A stretch of DNA of 64,000 nucleotides from Solenopsis invicta (taxonomy: Eukaryota > Arthropoda > Insecta > Hymenoptera > Formicidae): NCBI RefSeq assembly GCF_016802725.1, contig NC_052679.1, forward strand, positions 1,364,001-1,428,000, given 5' to 3'. A program made the translations under genes and the position numbers. This document shows positions 34,153 through 46,822 of the stretch, one piece after another (the first letter of the stretch is position 1; every line of letters starts with the position of its first letter). The notes under the pieces were generated by a model. It saw nothing but the letters and a program-made list of their open reading frames with translations, searched no databases and was not told where the DNA came from.

Positions 34153-34758
34153 CTTGAGAGAGAAAAGTGTTTGAGATATTTGTGACTTGTAAATGCATGT
34201 AAAAATAATTATGAAGGCTCCATTTTTATAGTAATTACCACTATAATGATAGTGATAATAATCTCAGATGTGTGTAGTTTTACCAACTATGAACAAACTT
34301 TATTATAAATTATGATAATTTCAAATATTAAAATATATCAAGACATGATGATAAAAGTAAAATAAATATTTCTGTGTAAATGCAATCATATATAACTGAT
34401 TGTTAACATTTGTTTATTATTTACATAGTGATAACTAACAGTTATAATTTGCATGGTTAAGACAACTATAAATATATAGTTAACTCTAAAAATGGCTATT
34501 AGTTTCTTTATAGTTTTTTTCAGGGGGGAAAAGGGTTAATATTTAATAATACGTGATATTACTTGTTCAATTTAGAATTGTGTTATGACTGAAAATTAAT
34601 TTGGCACGCAGTTTATTGAATTTGAGGAAAGTATATAAAATCACACAAACAATACAAGCACGAAGACCTAGCTGCGACCGTAGAAGGCATTCTTGTTCAA
34701 TTTGTATTTACTATTAAGTTAAATTATAATAATTTCAATCATTTTTATCTTTTAATAG
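34153..34758 (+). mobile_element. MITE family A copy (A7) with ~200-bp insertion
   Basis: The left end CTTGAGAGAGAAAAGTGTTTG and interior follow A4 to about 34510 (AAATGGCTATTAG). The right end resumes at about 34715 (TTAAGTTAAATTATAATAAT, CAATCATTTTTATC) and ends before TA at 34759-34760. The intervening piece (GGGGGGAAAAGGG ... GACCTAGCTGCGACCG) is not found elsewhere in the window. Confidence 0.7.
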
Positions 34759-35496
34759 TACATCGAGGAGATTTATATAACTTTTTCTAATTGAATATCT
34801 ACCACAGAAAAATATAAAGCAGTTGTTACATTTTATTTAAAATTGTTCGAAATGCCATGTTGCCTTACGACTGCCAAGATTTTGAGGCTAAAGTCCAAGT
34901 TTTCTCTATGTATGTACACGCGGATCGGTTTACTTCTCCTCCCCTTCCTTAGAGTTAATTGAAGAATAGGAAATTACGCCGTGTTACACCGCGTCTAATT
35001 GCTTAGGCGGACACGCTGGACAATTACGGGAACAGTAATATTCCCATTATAGTCCTCCCGGGGGTTTCTCGACGAGGGAAATGACTCGCGAGCCGAGATC
35101 ATCTGTGTGATATTTCGAAGGATACGCACGTCAGAGACGTCACGCCGCGGCGGACGCGCCCCCCTTCCCTTTTTCTCAACTGGACGAATTATCGATATTA
35201 TTACACGGTTGCGGATGCGCGGCTGAAGTGTGCGTTATTTCGCTGGCCGGAACGAACTTTGCTATTAGCCGCGAGCTGGAACGAGCAAGGGGGATGGGTG
35301 GTTGAAGAGGAGGGGGGGGGAGGCGAAACTGGCCGCGTAATGTATTACCGGACAGAAATAGATTATTGGAAACGTTATCAAAGTTATAAACATTCCTTGC
35401 CGTTAATATTGCAATCCTGTGACGTTGAGCCATCGCACCGTCGGCCGTCGCTATTAATACCTCCACCCGCTATTCCTCCTGCCCCCCTGTTTCTAC

Positions 35497-35523
35497 CTCT
35501 CTCTCTCTCTCTCTCTCTCTCTT
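35497..35523. repeat. (CT)n microsatellite
   Basis: Uninterrupted CT tract of about 27 bases. Confidence 0.95.
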
Positions 35524-35613
35524 GCCTTGCCTTCCTATCTGTCCACCTTCCTGTCCCGCAAACCCCTCGCCGTCGTCCTGTTTCTCGCACTCCCTACGTC
35601 GCTACGTAATGGA

Positions 35614-36070
35614 GTGTACGGGGTGTCCCGCCTCTACCGGATGTCTCTTCAGATCCGGATTCCCTGACCACTTGGTTTCCTACTCGCAGAAATCTTGAAC
35701 GAAAGACCGTTCCCTGTCGCGATTCATCAATCTCCAGCATTTTGAATATTGCAACTTTCTTGAGCTGCGAACTAAATTTCTAACCATCTTTCACGGTTTG
35801 TGCCGATGAAACTGCTAATCTTATTTTCAATATCTCTTAATCAGTCACTTTAATTTTTTAAATTTTATTTTTTCTCTGTACCGCCTTGCAAGGAGCGAGG
35901 ATAAAATCCCGCCGAATCAAATAAAAAACGTGATTTAAATCCCCAGTTAATTATATTTTACCGTACACATTTGTGCTGATCTCAAGGAGCTCGTCTTTTT
36001 TTTTCTACGAAAACCGATAAATCTCCGTTCGTCATACGGACAAGCCGTGTCGACGGGGGACACCCTGTAG
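35614..36070. mobile_element. Possible element bounded by inverted GGGTGTCC motifs
   Basis: GTACGGGGTGTCCC at the left and GGGGGACACCCTGTAG at the right are inverted over a 13-base core with one mismatch; similarity does not extend further inward. The spacing and orientation suit a small DNA transposon, but no clear target duplication is visible, so the call is tentative. Confidence 0.35.
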
Positions 36071-36862
36071 ATGCACCGTGCAGCGATATGGACTCGCACG
36101 TGATAGATGCCGGGGCTGTCTTACCTTTCTCGCGCGGCGCGAAATATATGGACAATCATCCGTCAGCCGTCCCGGCGAACGCGCGGGAAAAAAAAAAGAA
36201 ACGAGAGAGGAAGGAACGCGCGCCACGGGGGCGCCTAATGCGGCGAAATTAATTACCGTGCCGTTGCGCGTACGTACACACCGATAAAACGAGATCGAGC
36301 GAGGTCGATCCTCGTCGGCGGTGGCTGCGGCGGCGGCGCCGGCGGCCGAGCAGATCTCTCTTTTTCCTCGGACCTACCTCATCGCTCGGTAACGATACGA
36401 TAAGTCGTCATCGATCGATATACCTACCTATTACGTAAAATCATCGCGCTGTCATAAAAGTAACGTCGTTTATCGAATGGTTCCGCTCTCCTCGTCGGGA
36501 GAGTCGTTATTAGCGCGAATCTATCGCTGTAGATCTTGAAAAGATGATCGACGCCGGGATCATCACGAGGATCAATGCGCCGCGTGCCGATGGAACATCG
36601 ATCCGCACATCGATCGAGAACTAATGACGATGTTGAACACTCGGTTCGCGACGTATCTCTCTCTTCTTATCTCCTCGCGCCATTATGATTCGTGCAGGTA
36701 TTGTGGATGTGCACTTAATGAGGGGAGAACTGAACGAGGTTTCTACGCACGTCTTTCGTGAATCATCCGAGAGAGATCGTTATCGCGATCTTCAACGCGT
36801 CATTTAGCATCTATTACTGGCAATCAGGATAATTATGGTCTTACGCTCGGAAAAAAATTCAT

Positions 36863-36999
36863 GGTGGTGACAACTGTAAAAGTGACAACTATACAAATTT
36901 TATTTGTAAAATGATTGTAAGTAGTTCATTAAACTCTTTTATAGTTATTACAATTGAAATTTTAGTTGTAATAACTATAAAATAGTTTTTATCACCACG
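36863..36999. repeat. Inverted repeat, potential hairpin
   Basis: TTTTATAGTTATTACAA (36937-36953) is perfectly mirrored at 36966-36982 across a 12-base loop. Outer GGTGGTGA and TCACCAC words are also inverted. The left flank has a terminus-like GGAAAAAAATTC. It is probably a small palindromic MITE; a structured RNA is possible only if transcribed. Confidence 0.65.
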
Positions 37000-38340
37000 G
37001 CAGCAATGTTTGTGCAACTATTAATTTATAGTGAAATTGCACCCCATTTAATATATAAATTAATAATATATTATTATGTAATTTATAAATTATAATATTT
37101 TATAAATTACATAATTATATAGACTTTATGAAGAACGGTATTGCTTAAGTATTTAAAAATTTATCCAGATACAGAGAGATCTGAAAATAACTTGGAATAA
37201 CTATGAGTAGTGGAACCAATGGTGCAGTGCCGAGGAGTGTAGTAAGAACAGTACAAATCTCTTGATTCAATTTTTCCATTTTTTTAATATTTTGGCATTA
37301 CTATTTTTCTGTAGTTTATCCAACAATTTTATTATATTGAAAGAACAATTTCGCTGAAACAGAGATCTGAAAATAATCATCTTGAACCATTTAAAAAATT
37401 GCATCGGATGTTTAACTTAATTGCTAGAATGTCAAAACTGTTTGCAGCAATATTATCATACTTGGACGTCCTACATAATTATTTTGATGACCCAACATAA
37501 AATTATTTTCTGTTTTGCATCCAGCTAAATTTTTATGCTGCAGTAAAATTGTTCTTTCTCTGTACAAATGGTTAATATTACTGTATTTTCTTATAATTTA
37601 TTTTTTCATATAATTTATTTTTTTTTTTATTGTAACTTTGTAGAATTGTCGGGGTGCTATTTGTTCACAAACTTATCGTTGCTAATTATACGATTTTTTT
37701 CTGAATGTAAAAATTCAATGAACAGAGCAGACTCTCTATACATTAGATTTTTTTAGTTTCTGCAAAAATTATATACCTACTGGAAAGAAGCTGGTAACAT
37801 AAATCGGAAATGTAGCTGATTCAAACATGTCTGTTGGAAAATGAACGAATCGAAATTCTTCTGGTAACTACGAAATGAACATGATTAATTCCTTCCATTA
37901 AATCTACTAGAATTAAATAAACCAGAAAATGTACCAGAATTGATATAGATTATTAAATATACTAGAATTTCTTGTTAATGATGCTAAATTTATTTAATTA
38001 GGTCAGCTTTTTAGTGGAAAAGAAACGTCTAGTGAACATAACTAGAAGTTTTATAAATCCAACCAAAAATACTCTAACCGAATTATAATTAAATCTATCA
38101 AACATTCTAACTATAATATCAAGTGATTATCATTATAACGGTGATAATCAAAAATCTTGTTTGGACTCACGAAAATACATTCCACCATACGTCTTGATGG
38201 TATAATCAAACTACGTTCTTCTCAGTGCGTGCAGGTTTAGAGTTGAGAGTCAATCCAAAATTTAGACCCTCCAATTAGCTTGTCGTGCGAAAGATTTTGA
38301 GGTATCACGCCGAAAATGATTGATGAAATGACGTCTCATT
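37000..38340. other. AT-rich noncoding stretch with family E pieces
   Basis: A family E left-end fragment lies at about 37131-37205 (AAGAACGGTATTGC, AAAAATTTATCCAGATACAG, GATCTGAAAATAA) and a full copy at 37337-37562. CTAGAATT/CCAGAA words recur over 37900-38050. No gene. Confidence 0.6.
37337..37562 (-). mobile_element. MITE family E, near full-length copy
   Basis: Inverted ends TTGAAAGAACAATTTCGCTG and, in reverse, CAGAGAAAGAACAATTTTAC. TA lies at 37335-37336 and 37563-37564. The reverse strand then reads AAAAATTTAGCTGGATGCAA, TTATGTTGGGTCATCAAAAT and GATTATTTTCAGATCTCTGT, the same order as the 47.7-48.1-kb copy. No coding capacity. Confidence 0.75.
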
Positions 38341-38389
38341 CGTAACCGACCCACTCACGTTGATCGGAAAAGGAGTAAGTAGCTAAATT

Positions 38390-38437
38390 TGAGAGAGAGA
38401 CGGAAGCGAGGAGAGAGAGAGAGAGAGAAGAGAGAGA
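38390..38437. repeat. (GA)n microsatellite
   Basis: Two GA runs separated by CGGAAGCGAG. Confidence 0.9.
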
Positions 38438-39422
38438 CGGAGGGAAAGGGTGACTATACGGCGAGGGGGAGAGAAACGCGGTATAAAGTGCAATCAAACA
38501 TTGATCGCGCGATGCAGGAACCTCTTGCCTCTTGGTGGGTACCTACGTGCGTATCGAATGCATACCATGGGGTTGCATCGCGCATGCATGCGAGGCCGTG
38601 TTTGTGTTTTGAGGGGAAACGCCGCCGTCCCCTTTCCCCCCGTTCCCTCCTCCTTCCCCGTCCACCCTCCGGCAAGCAACCAAGGAATCGATAGACTGCG
38701 TAACTGAGGCACAGGCACGTACGAATAATGCCGCGGTGGTGGCCTCCCCCTTCGAAAGGACGATCCAAGCCGATCGCGTTCTGCTAGCGCTGCCGCCCGC
38801 ACCCCAATTCGATCGCCTTGCGATTTCATTGTTGCGTCGCGCGCGGAAGTGCAACCGAACCGCGTTTCCGCCAGTAATTCGATCGCTTGTCTGTAGATTC
38901 GATTTTAAACATTTCCACGGATTGCATTCGGCATTAATTGGTTACGACTTTTTAATTAACGTCTGATAAATTTTACTCAAACTTAAGCACGATAAAAGAA
39001 TGAAAGAAAAACGGTTTTTGACAAATTTTAGTCGAAGAAGAATCGAACGCGACGAGTGAACGGAGCGAGGTTCTTATTTTATTTTATTTAAATTTTCATC
39101 TCTTGTCTAAATCTTCCACCGCATTTTATAATATAAACGTGCAAGAGTTTATCGAATTATATTTAGAAATTAAACGGGGGAAAGGAAATGCGAGCCTGTG
39201 TCGGTACACCCGATAAATAACAGTGTCGAACTTTCGTGTAATAAAATGGACATATCGAGTATTATTGATCATATGTTCAAACGATATATTGGTAAAAACA
39301 GTTATTCGATTATACATCTGGAAACGGACATTTTAGCGATAATAAACCGACATGATATTATTAATTTCTCCGTAAGGATATATTTAACCGGGAAAGGTTG
39401 CCGTATCGAGAATCTTCGCAAG

Positions 39423-39469
39423 GAGAGATAGAGAGAGAGACAGAAATGGGAGGGGGAGAGAGAGAGCAC
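39423..39469. repeat. Imperfect (GA)n purine tract
   Basis: GA units interrupted by T, C and a GGGAGGGGG stretch. Confidence 0.85.
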
Positions 39470-39945
39470 GCAACAATTTCTATTGCATATCTGTTATATG
39501 CGAGCTATTTTGAAATTGACGGAAATCGAATTTCCAACACATTTTATCGAAATAAATACGTCACGGGGAATACGCCGTCAATTTTCATATTATTCGATAT
39601 GTATGTCGCTCAAATTGGATTAGCGTGTCTCGAAATTCCGCCGGCGAAGCTTACCGGGCATGAGTAAAAAAAAAAATAACGCGCGGGGCATGACTTTCGC
39701 GTCCTTTTATTTCTCGCATGACCGCGAATCTTGCGACGCGCGGGTCGCGTCGTTTGGCCGCGTTGTTTACTATTCAAGAGCCCGAAAATTAACTCTCGCG
39801 GCAAAAAGACGCGCGCGAGAGAGGAAGAGCCCGGCCACGCGCGCGTGTGGCTAAAAAAATTATTTTTTCATCTCGAGTAAAAATAGACGCGCGGATAGGT
39901 GGATACGAGCTATTCAGAATCCGAGAGGAGCTCTCCAAAATTCAG

Positions 39946-39982
39946 GAGAGAAAGAGAGAGAGAGAGAGAAAGAGAGAGAGAG
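39946..39982. repeat. (GA)n microsatellite
   Basis: GA tract with two AAA interruptions. Confidence 0.95.
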
Positions 39983-40768
39983 CACGTCGCAAGAACGGCG
40001 GAATAATTGTAATGACAAAAAAAACCGGTTAATAAACCGAGAAAAATTTTAAATAATAAAATATTTTCATGAATAATACCGCGGACGTTTCGCGGTGAGT
40101 TCTCTCGTAAAATTTTTCATCGGTGCACACCTTTTGGCACATCTGTTAAATATTTTGGACGTTCTAAATGTCAAATCATATTGCTCGCTAAGGTAGAACC
40201 TGTGTGCGAATTAAACATCAGCGGAAGAATAAATGCGCTCCTCTTTCTACCGCGTCGCGAGGTGTAATTTATCGGAGGAAAGTAAGCCCGCTTTGCAAGG
40301 ATGTATCGGCCAATCGCATAAGCCGACTTTGATTTCGCGCGGGATCGTCGCGACGTGACTCTCCGGCCGCTCCTCGTTCCTCGAGACTCGCGCGAGACCT
40401 AACAGCGCGGATTTTCTCACGGATCCTTGCGGTGTCATTTTACACGCGAAGCCGCCTCCGCCCTTGGAGCACATAAGGAGCGAGAAAAGGCCGCTTCTCT
40501 CGACCGCAAGAGTCCGCCGCGCCGCCGCCGCGGAGTCGGGAAAGCGCGCGATCTCGCGTCGCCGCGCACGAGGGAGGGGGTGTAAATCAAGACGGAAAAT
40601 GAGCCGGCGATGCGATACTCGTTATTATCCTCCCCAAAGCACCCCCGGAAGCCGTAACGATCTTACGTCGCCGACGTTCGCGGTTGCGCCATTTCGAGGA
40701 GATAAAAAAGACGAGATGGCTTAACGGTGGATAAAATAATCTCGGGTATCATTGCGTTTGCTCGCTTG

Positions 40769-40795
40769 CGCCCGCGCGCCCGCGCGCCCGCGCGA
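40769..40795. repeat. (CGCGCGCC)n octamer repeat
   Basis: GCGCCCGC units repeated about three times, G+C only. Confidence 0.85.
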
Positions 40796-41087
40796 GAATG
40801 CGTTGAATGCACGGGGATGCGCTGCGGCCGACGAAAATAATAAAAAAAATCTACGGTCGTTTGCGGATTGGCCGGAGAATTTTAAGTCGGGATTTTCTCA
40901 GCGAAAGTTTAATTGGAATTTATAATTGTCGTATTAACGAGATTCCTTTACTGTTAAGTATTATGACGATGAATTAGATTCTATCAAGATATAAACTCTT
41001 TCAAAATTAGCCAACGGTACTAGCGAGTTCGAGGAGAAACCATCAAGAAATAGTACATATTTTTTTATTTAAGTGCATAAAAAAGTA

Positions 41088-41350
41088 TTCTGAGAAAAAG
41101 TTTGATAATAATAATAACCAAGTTTAGATTATAGTTATCAGCTTCGGTGGAATAGTTTCAATTAAATATACGGGTTAATATAACTAAATATTTTTTATAT
41201 TTAGCGACCGTTTAGTAACTGATTAGTTACTATTATTACATTTGTTTACTATTAATATAATTGATAAATATTTGGTTATATTAGTCAAACGTTTATTCGA
41301 AATTATTTTGCCAAAGCTCAACTATTATTGCCAACATCTTTTTTTCAGCG
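41088..41350 (+). mobile_element. MITE family B copy (B2)
   Basis: A 263-bp copy with left end TTCTGAGAAAAAGTTTGATA and right end CATCTTTTTTTCAGCG, each next to TA (41086-41087, 41351-41352). It shares GTGGAATAGTTTCAATTAA, GGTTAATATAACTAAATATT and GAAATTATTTTGCCAAAG with the 8.5-kb copy. Flanks AAGTGCATAAAAAA and ATTTTTTTATGCACTT are mirror images, so it sits at the centre of an older palindrome. Confidence 0.8.
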
Positions 41351-41380
41351 TATGCATATTTTTTTATGCACTTCGATAAG

Positions 41381-43240
41381 TCGAAGCTCGTTATTACACT
41401 TTGCCAGATGAAATTCGGACGAGAAGAGATACCGCGCGATTTTTCCTCACGCCGAACAAAGTGCCGACTGATTTATTAATCGAGATAAAAAGAAACTAAA
41501 TTCGTAATCGTTCTATTTTTATCAGCGGCGAACATCGTTGGATCAAAATTAGATCGATAGAAAATTCGCTTCTCGCGAGTCCGCCCGTGGAACACGGCAA
41601 CATCTGTTCGGCAATTGAATATTTTATCCAATTTGTTTTTCGATTAACCGGTATGCACGATATCTCGTTTGAGATGCATTACATATATATATATGTATAT
41701 ATATATATAGACGTCACGGAGCTGATGGAGAAACGAACGCAAGCCGTCGTTTCCTCCTTATTAATATCTGCGCAAATAAGTAAATGACGGATGAGGTTTT
41801 TAAAAAAATAATCCTGCGCGAGAAAAAAAAATTCTGAATTTTGCTGCGAGATCATTGAAAAATTTCGTCGATGACGACGAATAAAAGAATAATTCCCCTC
41901 TTTCCCCTAGTCCTTTTTGCTTCATCTCGCTCGAAAGCTTGAGAGTTAATTGCATTAGTCCGAATGACTTTTTCTCGACCATTCGGCTCCGCTGTAGGTG
42001 AGGGACCTCCGACGCGAGGGGGACGCGCGCGAGTCGCGTGCAGATGGCAAACCGGTGTGCTCGGTAATTGTGCAACGCAATAATAAGAATGTCAGTAATT
42101 ACGATGGCTCTTCGCTTTATAAGGACTGACGCGAGTGAAACGATAATTTTTGAACGGTATACCGTAGGTAATCTCAATCAGCCGTGACTGCAATCGGAAA
42201 AATTTCGCGACGGAGACGTTTGTACGGAAGAAATTGTTAACTAATTTGAGTGCAATTATTAAGAAATTCGATGAAAGATTCGCGGGCGCGTACACGACAT
42301 TGGGACAGTTTACCCGCGAATCGTCGCTCGTCGCAAGAATCCTTTCGATTGATCGTTGATTGATCATTGCCGCGTTGATCCGGAAAAGTCACCCTTTTTT
42401 TGCGTAAACAATCATTTTTACAACTCAATTAAAATTACTATTAACTATAATACAGTATTATTGGTTGTTCTATAACTTATCAATATTTAATTTGTATATA
42501 TATAAATTTAATCAATATTTTTTGAAAAAAATTAAGGAGAAAATATTAAATAAATAAAATCTCACTGAGTAGCTTATTAACAGTATTTCTAAAAAAAAAA
42601 TAAAGAAATCAATTAATAAAATGCTTTTATATTACGAGTTTTCCTTGGGATTTATGTATATTTAAAGGTTCACAACGAATTAGTTATTAAAAAAAAAAAA
42701 CGAATATATAATATCTATTTTAAAATACGTTAAAATAAGGCTAAGTTGCTATCTTATAAAGTCATTTATAATGTATTTGTTATTACATAATTATTAAAAA
42801 TGATTTATTTTTATTATATTTTATTATATATTTTATAAATATACAAATTACATAAAGATTTTTTAATAAAAATAAAAATACACATTTATAGAAACGCGAT
42901 ATAAACTTTTGTATTCTATAAACATAAAGATAATAGTTTATAATACTTAAAATGCTTACAATACTTTTTTACTCGGGCCTCATCCATAAACTCGTTTTCC
43001 GAATTTATAAATTTATAATATAACTTTTATCATACTTGATTGATTTTATAATGTAACCGATTTTATAATGTATCAGCTGAGGGAGATTTTTACATCTCAG
43101 CTAATTTCAACAGACCGATACTATAGATACATGAATCATAACTTATTTCTACTGTACAAATTAAGTGTCTCTAAATCTTAGAATAAAAGGTGGGTTTAGA
43201 TGAGTAAAAAAAAAGAAAAAATTTGCTGCGACGCGAGCTT
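41381..43240. other. Mixed then AT-rich noncoding stretch
   Basis: A TA-rich tract lies at 41682-41709. The 125-codon minus frame at 41800-42177 shows no domain. 42400-43230 is strongly AT-rich with nothing recognised. Confidence 0.6.
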
Positions 43241-44428
43241 TATTTTTTTCTGACGCTAGGGTGTAAAAAACAGATGACTATTGTCAGATTAACGATTCGA
43301 GTGATTCGCCGACTCGAGATAACACGTAATTTTTTGTCGGAGAACTTATTAATTTCCCGGGTGCGCATTGCCACTATCGTAATGCGCGTGTCGATCGCGG
43401 GAAGATAAAATTTTCTCGGAAAGACGGAAGGTTCTTAATTATCATTTAAGGAGAAGATATAGGAAGGACATTCTGGGCGGAGTATACACGGAGTACTCGC
43501 GAGGGTAGGGGGCCTGGCAGCGGCGAAATACCCGGGGTTCGCCCCGAGATACGAGAGCCGTGGGACTCGCTATCTCTCTCGCGAAAGCGAATCACAAAGA
43601 GAAATATTGTTGAACCTTATATCTCGGACGGCGCATTAATGAAACACTCGCGCTCGCGCCATTCTGAAATTACTCGAGATCGTCTAGACTACTCTCGGGC
43701 GGGCACCGGGATGTTCTCTCCCCCTTCCTCCCTCTTCTCTCTCCTTTCCCCGCCGGGTGAGCGAAGCTGTAGAACGGATCCCCGCGATCTTTAATGAGAA
43801 TAAGAGAACACCCTCGACGACTAATATTAGAACCGGCCGGCCGGCTCTAAGCTGAATGTAGGAAACTCGATCAATTATTCAGTCTCTCATATAATTCCGA
43901 TTCGATCCTTCGCGCTGAAAGAGGAAGGAAGCCCCGGCTCGAAGAACCCGCGTGTACGCCGACCCCTGCTACACTACGACAGACACGTACGCGCGGCGCG
44001 AATACGAGAGAATTCTTGCGAAATAAATTTAGAGTGCATTAAAACATGAATTTTATATGAAATTCTAGCGGCGGGCGCTCGTTTATATAGTATATATAAT
44101 CCGACATTCTATTAAATTTTCTTGCGCGCACATATATACAGATTATTTTCCGGATCTTCATTTACCTGCAATTCAATGACCGATGTGTCTAAAGTCACAA
44201 GACCGTTGTGTATTTTCACATTGAATGTTAGAACAATCGATATGCCATTTTGGCTCTTTTAACTATCAATTTTTTTTTATTATACAGTATAAAATATTCT
44301 GCAAATATGTATGAATATAATAGGAGGAAAGTCGCGCTATATGTTGTAGAACAGCATAAGATGTTTTAAATCGATAAAAAAACGAAGGCTTGTAGAAATC
44401 TTCATATCATAATTCATTTTAACTTGTA
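43241..44428. other. GC-rich noncoding block grading into AT-rich
   Basis: CpG-rich to about 44030 with no open frame of note, then AT-rich. GGCCGGCCGGC at 43834-43844 is a small GC palindrome. No gene seen. Confidence 0.6.
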
Positions 44429-44815
44429 CCTTGAGAGAAAAAAAAGTTTTAAGTACTATAATTTACAGTCATCTTTGGCGCCAGCTATATATTTATACTT
44501 GCTCTAATCATGCAAATTGTAGCTATTAGTTATTATTACTACGTAAGCGAATGTTAAAAAGAGTTATTTATTATGATTGTGATTGCATTTACTATGAAAA
44601 ATGTTAATTTGTTTTGGCCATCCATATTTGGATGTTTTAACTTTGCTATTTAAAATTTATAATAAAATTTTTTCATAATTAATAAAATTATAAATGTAAA
44701 GTCATTATTACTAACATTATAGTAACTATATTAATAACTCTAAAAATGGAGAGCTCCCAATTAATTTACTATGAAATTTACAGTCACAAATACTAAACAT
44801 TTAATTTTTTCTCAG
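44429..44815 (-). mobile_element. MITE family A, near full-length copy (A8)
   Basis: About 387 bp in the opposite orientation to A4/A5. Its first end, CCTTGAGAGAAAAAAAAGTT, corresponds to the family's right end. Its last part, TTTACAGTCACAAATACTAAACAT then TTAATTTTTTCTCAG, is the reverse of the left end. TA is present on both sides. Interior landmarks GCCAGCTATATATTTATACT and TTCATAATTAATAAAATTAT match. Confidence 0.85.
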
Positions 44816-45488
44816 TATATTTTGTACAAATGACTCGTGTTAAGGGAAAAAGTTGTACTAGATCGGTTCGAAATTTATTATATCAGAAGCTTATTTTTGT
44901 TTTAAATTTAAAAAAATTAATTATTGCAAAATTCGAAATGATATACCAATTGCTATTGTTACAAACTTGTGTGATAGAAGACACTTTCTAGTTTTTATTT
45001 ATTTTTTCAAAGTTTTATATATTTTAAATTTTTGTTTAAGGAATGAATTAACGTGTCGTGTCAGTATTAGTAATCTTATTTTACAAGTAATTCTAATGGT
45101 ACAAATAATGTTAAAATAAGTTTTCACTTTCTAACCGAAAACAGGAATGGAAAATTGCCAAATTGGGCCTTCCGCAGTTCAACGTGATACCATCGTAACG
45201 GTTCTAGTGCTAACTCTCCGATTTGATTGAAAGTTAAGATTCGAATTCGATCGATTGAAATCATCCGTACGAGAGTCGTAAGCGAGAACCGTCTTCCCGT
45301 TCTGGTTGAAATTAGTAAGGAGTTCGGGTAATGCTCCGATAAAGTGGCTCGATTGAAATCCGCTGCTCAAGTCGCGGAATCGAGCAGACTGCGGACGCGT
45401 GCTTGAGCGGAGCTGCAGAATAGACCCGCGCGATACTTGTTGCACGATACCCGTTGCCGCACAACACGCATTCGCCGTGCGCAAACGT

Positions 45489-45542
<54 letters not shown>

Positions 45543-45546
45543 GTGT
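45489..45546. repeat. (GT)n microsatellite
   Basis: The longest dinucleotide run of the window, about 58 bases with one TTT interruption near the middle; followed by ACACGTG. Confidence 0.95.
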
Positions 45547-45855
45547 ACACGTGAAAACACATAGGAAAAATTAAGCGACGATTCGACGGACTCGGTTAAT
45601 CGTCCCCTTCGTTCCTCTAAAAAAAATATATATATACACATGCATGCATATGTATACGTGCATGTTCCGGCGGCGTGAGAAGGGCAACGTCCTCGGGGCC
45701 GAATTTAGAAATCCGCCCCTCTGCCGCCCGTCCCGCTATTCCCCGCGAACGAACAGATGCATCCGTCTCACCGGGATTAATAATGAAGCCGCGCAGTTTT
45801 GCGATTCCAGACTGCAAATAATGGGTATAATAATTCGAAAAGCACTTCGCGAAGT

Positions 45856-45883
45856 CGCGCGCGCGCGCGCGCGCGCTCGCGCG
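45856..45883. repeat. (CG)n tract
   Basis: About 20 uninterrupted bases of alternating C and G and a further CTCGCGCG tail; CpG-dense and Z-prone. Confidence 0.9.
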
Positions 45884-46822
45884 TGGCAACCCCGCGTCGG
45901 GCGGGGGTGTGCTCTATAGTCTTCGCGCGATCACCCTCCAGAAATACGACTCCCCTACCTCCCCTTTCTCCCGCACACTCGCGCGGGCGGCGGGGTGGTG
46001 TTCGTCAACTTGCCCGCCGTCTTAACCCTGTCCATGAAAAATGCAACCGCTCGCTCTCGCGACGTTGTTTTTTCTTTCCCCCTCTTCGTTTTTCTTACCG
46101 GACGACGACCGCGCGACGACCGACGATCGAAGCTTCTGCTATACGGCTTCGTTGTTTCCTCCCATACATTTGATTGCGACGACTCGTTAGATATTAATCG
46201 CGCGATATTGTCAACGTGACGAGGAGGAATTAATCTTGATTCGAGCGGCCGATCGAAGCCTCCAGCTCTGCCCACGCGATCTTTCAGATTCAATCTCACG
46301 CCGCGCCGCCGTCTTACCGAATGGCGTGTGTGACACGCGAAATTTTTAATCGTACTATTTAATCGTTAAATTCTCCCTCTGCTAGGAGACACAGAGACGA
46401 TGGACGCGCGACGCGCGCGGCTAGGAGCTTCTTCAGCATCGATCGGCCCGCCGCGAGGATCCGGTTACGTGAGGACGGCGCTCGGGCATGCTCGGCTGCG
46501 GCGAATTAGTTTTCGTCGAATTAATCGGGCGCATTAATCCAATCAAGTCGCACCCGGGAATCCATTCGGATTCAATCGCGCCGGCGGCGACGGCGGCGTT
46601 AAATTAAATCGCGCGGCCGATATCGTAATCCGGCTATGCACGCCTCGCTTTTAATCGGCCCGAATTAGAATCGTTAATTGGCCGCGAGTCCTCTCGAATT
46701 GGGCATGGGACGCCGTGTGGGATTGGCCGCGCGCGCGGTCGAAGGTCCCGAACTTGCGCCAATGTCAGCGTCGAGTCTTATCGAATCGCCATGGCCATGA
46801 TGCCGTGCCATTGCGAGCGGTA

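Larger units (their letters stand above)
34759..36840. other. Mostly GC-rich noncoding block, no gene seen
   Basis: Frames of 96-116 codons at 35176-35609 run on both strands over a CT microsatellite. Inward-facing GGGTGTCC/GGACACCC motifs at 35614 and 36070 bracket about 457 bp. TAGATGCACC after the second motif resembles miR-10 only in passing, not through its seed. Confidence 0.6.
38341..41040. other. Mixed, largely GC-rich noncoding block
   Basis: GA tracts and a GC-rich repeat are listed separately. Frames of 101-111 codons over 38389-38854 overlap on opposite strands. The 89-codon frame at 39398-39667 starts in a GA tract and has no recognisable domain. No RNA gene seen. Confidence 0.6.

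Noticed and set aside
36059..36076. CCCTGTAGAT resembling part of the miR-10 mature sequence
   Set aside because: The following bases differ from miR-10 and no hairpin precursor fits; the match is explained by the recurring GACACCCTGTA motif.
36119..36131. Minus-strand GAAAG|GTAAGA donor-like site (also CAAG|GTGAGC at about 50872)
   Set aside because: Isolated donor matches without an exon or acceptor are expected by chance at this length.
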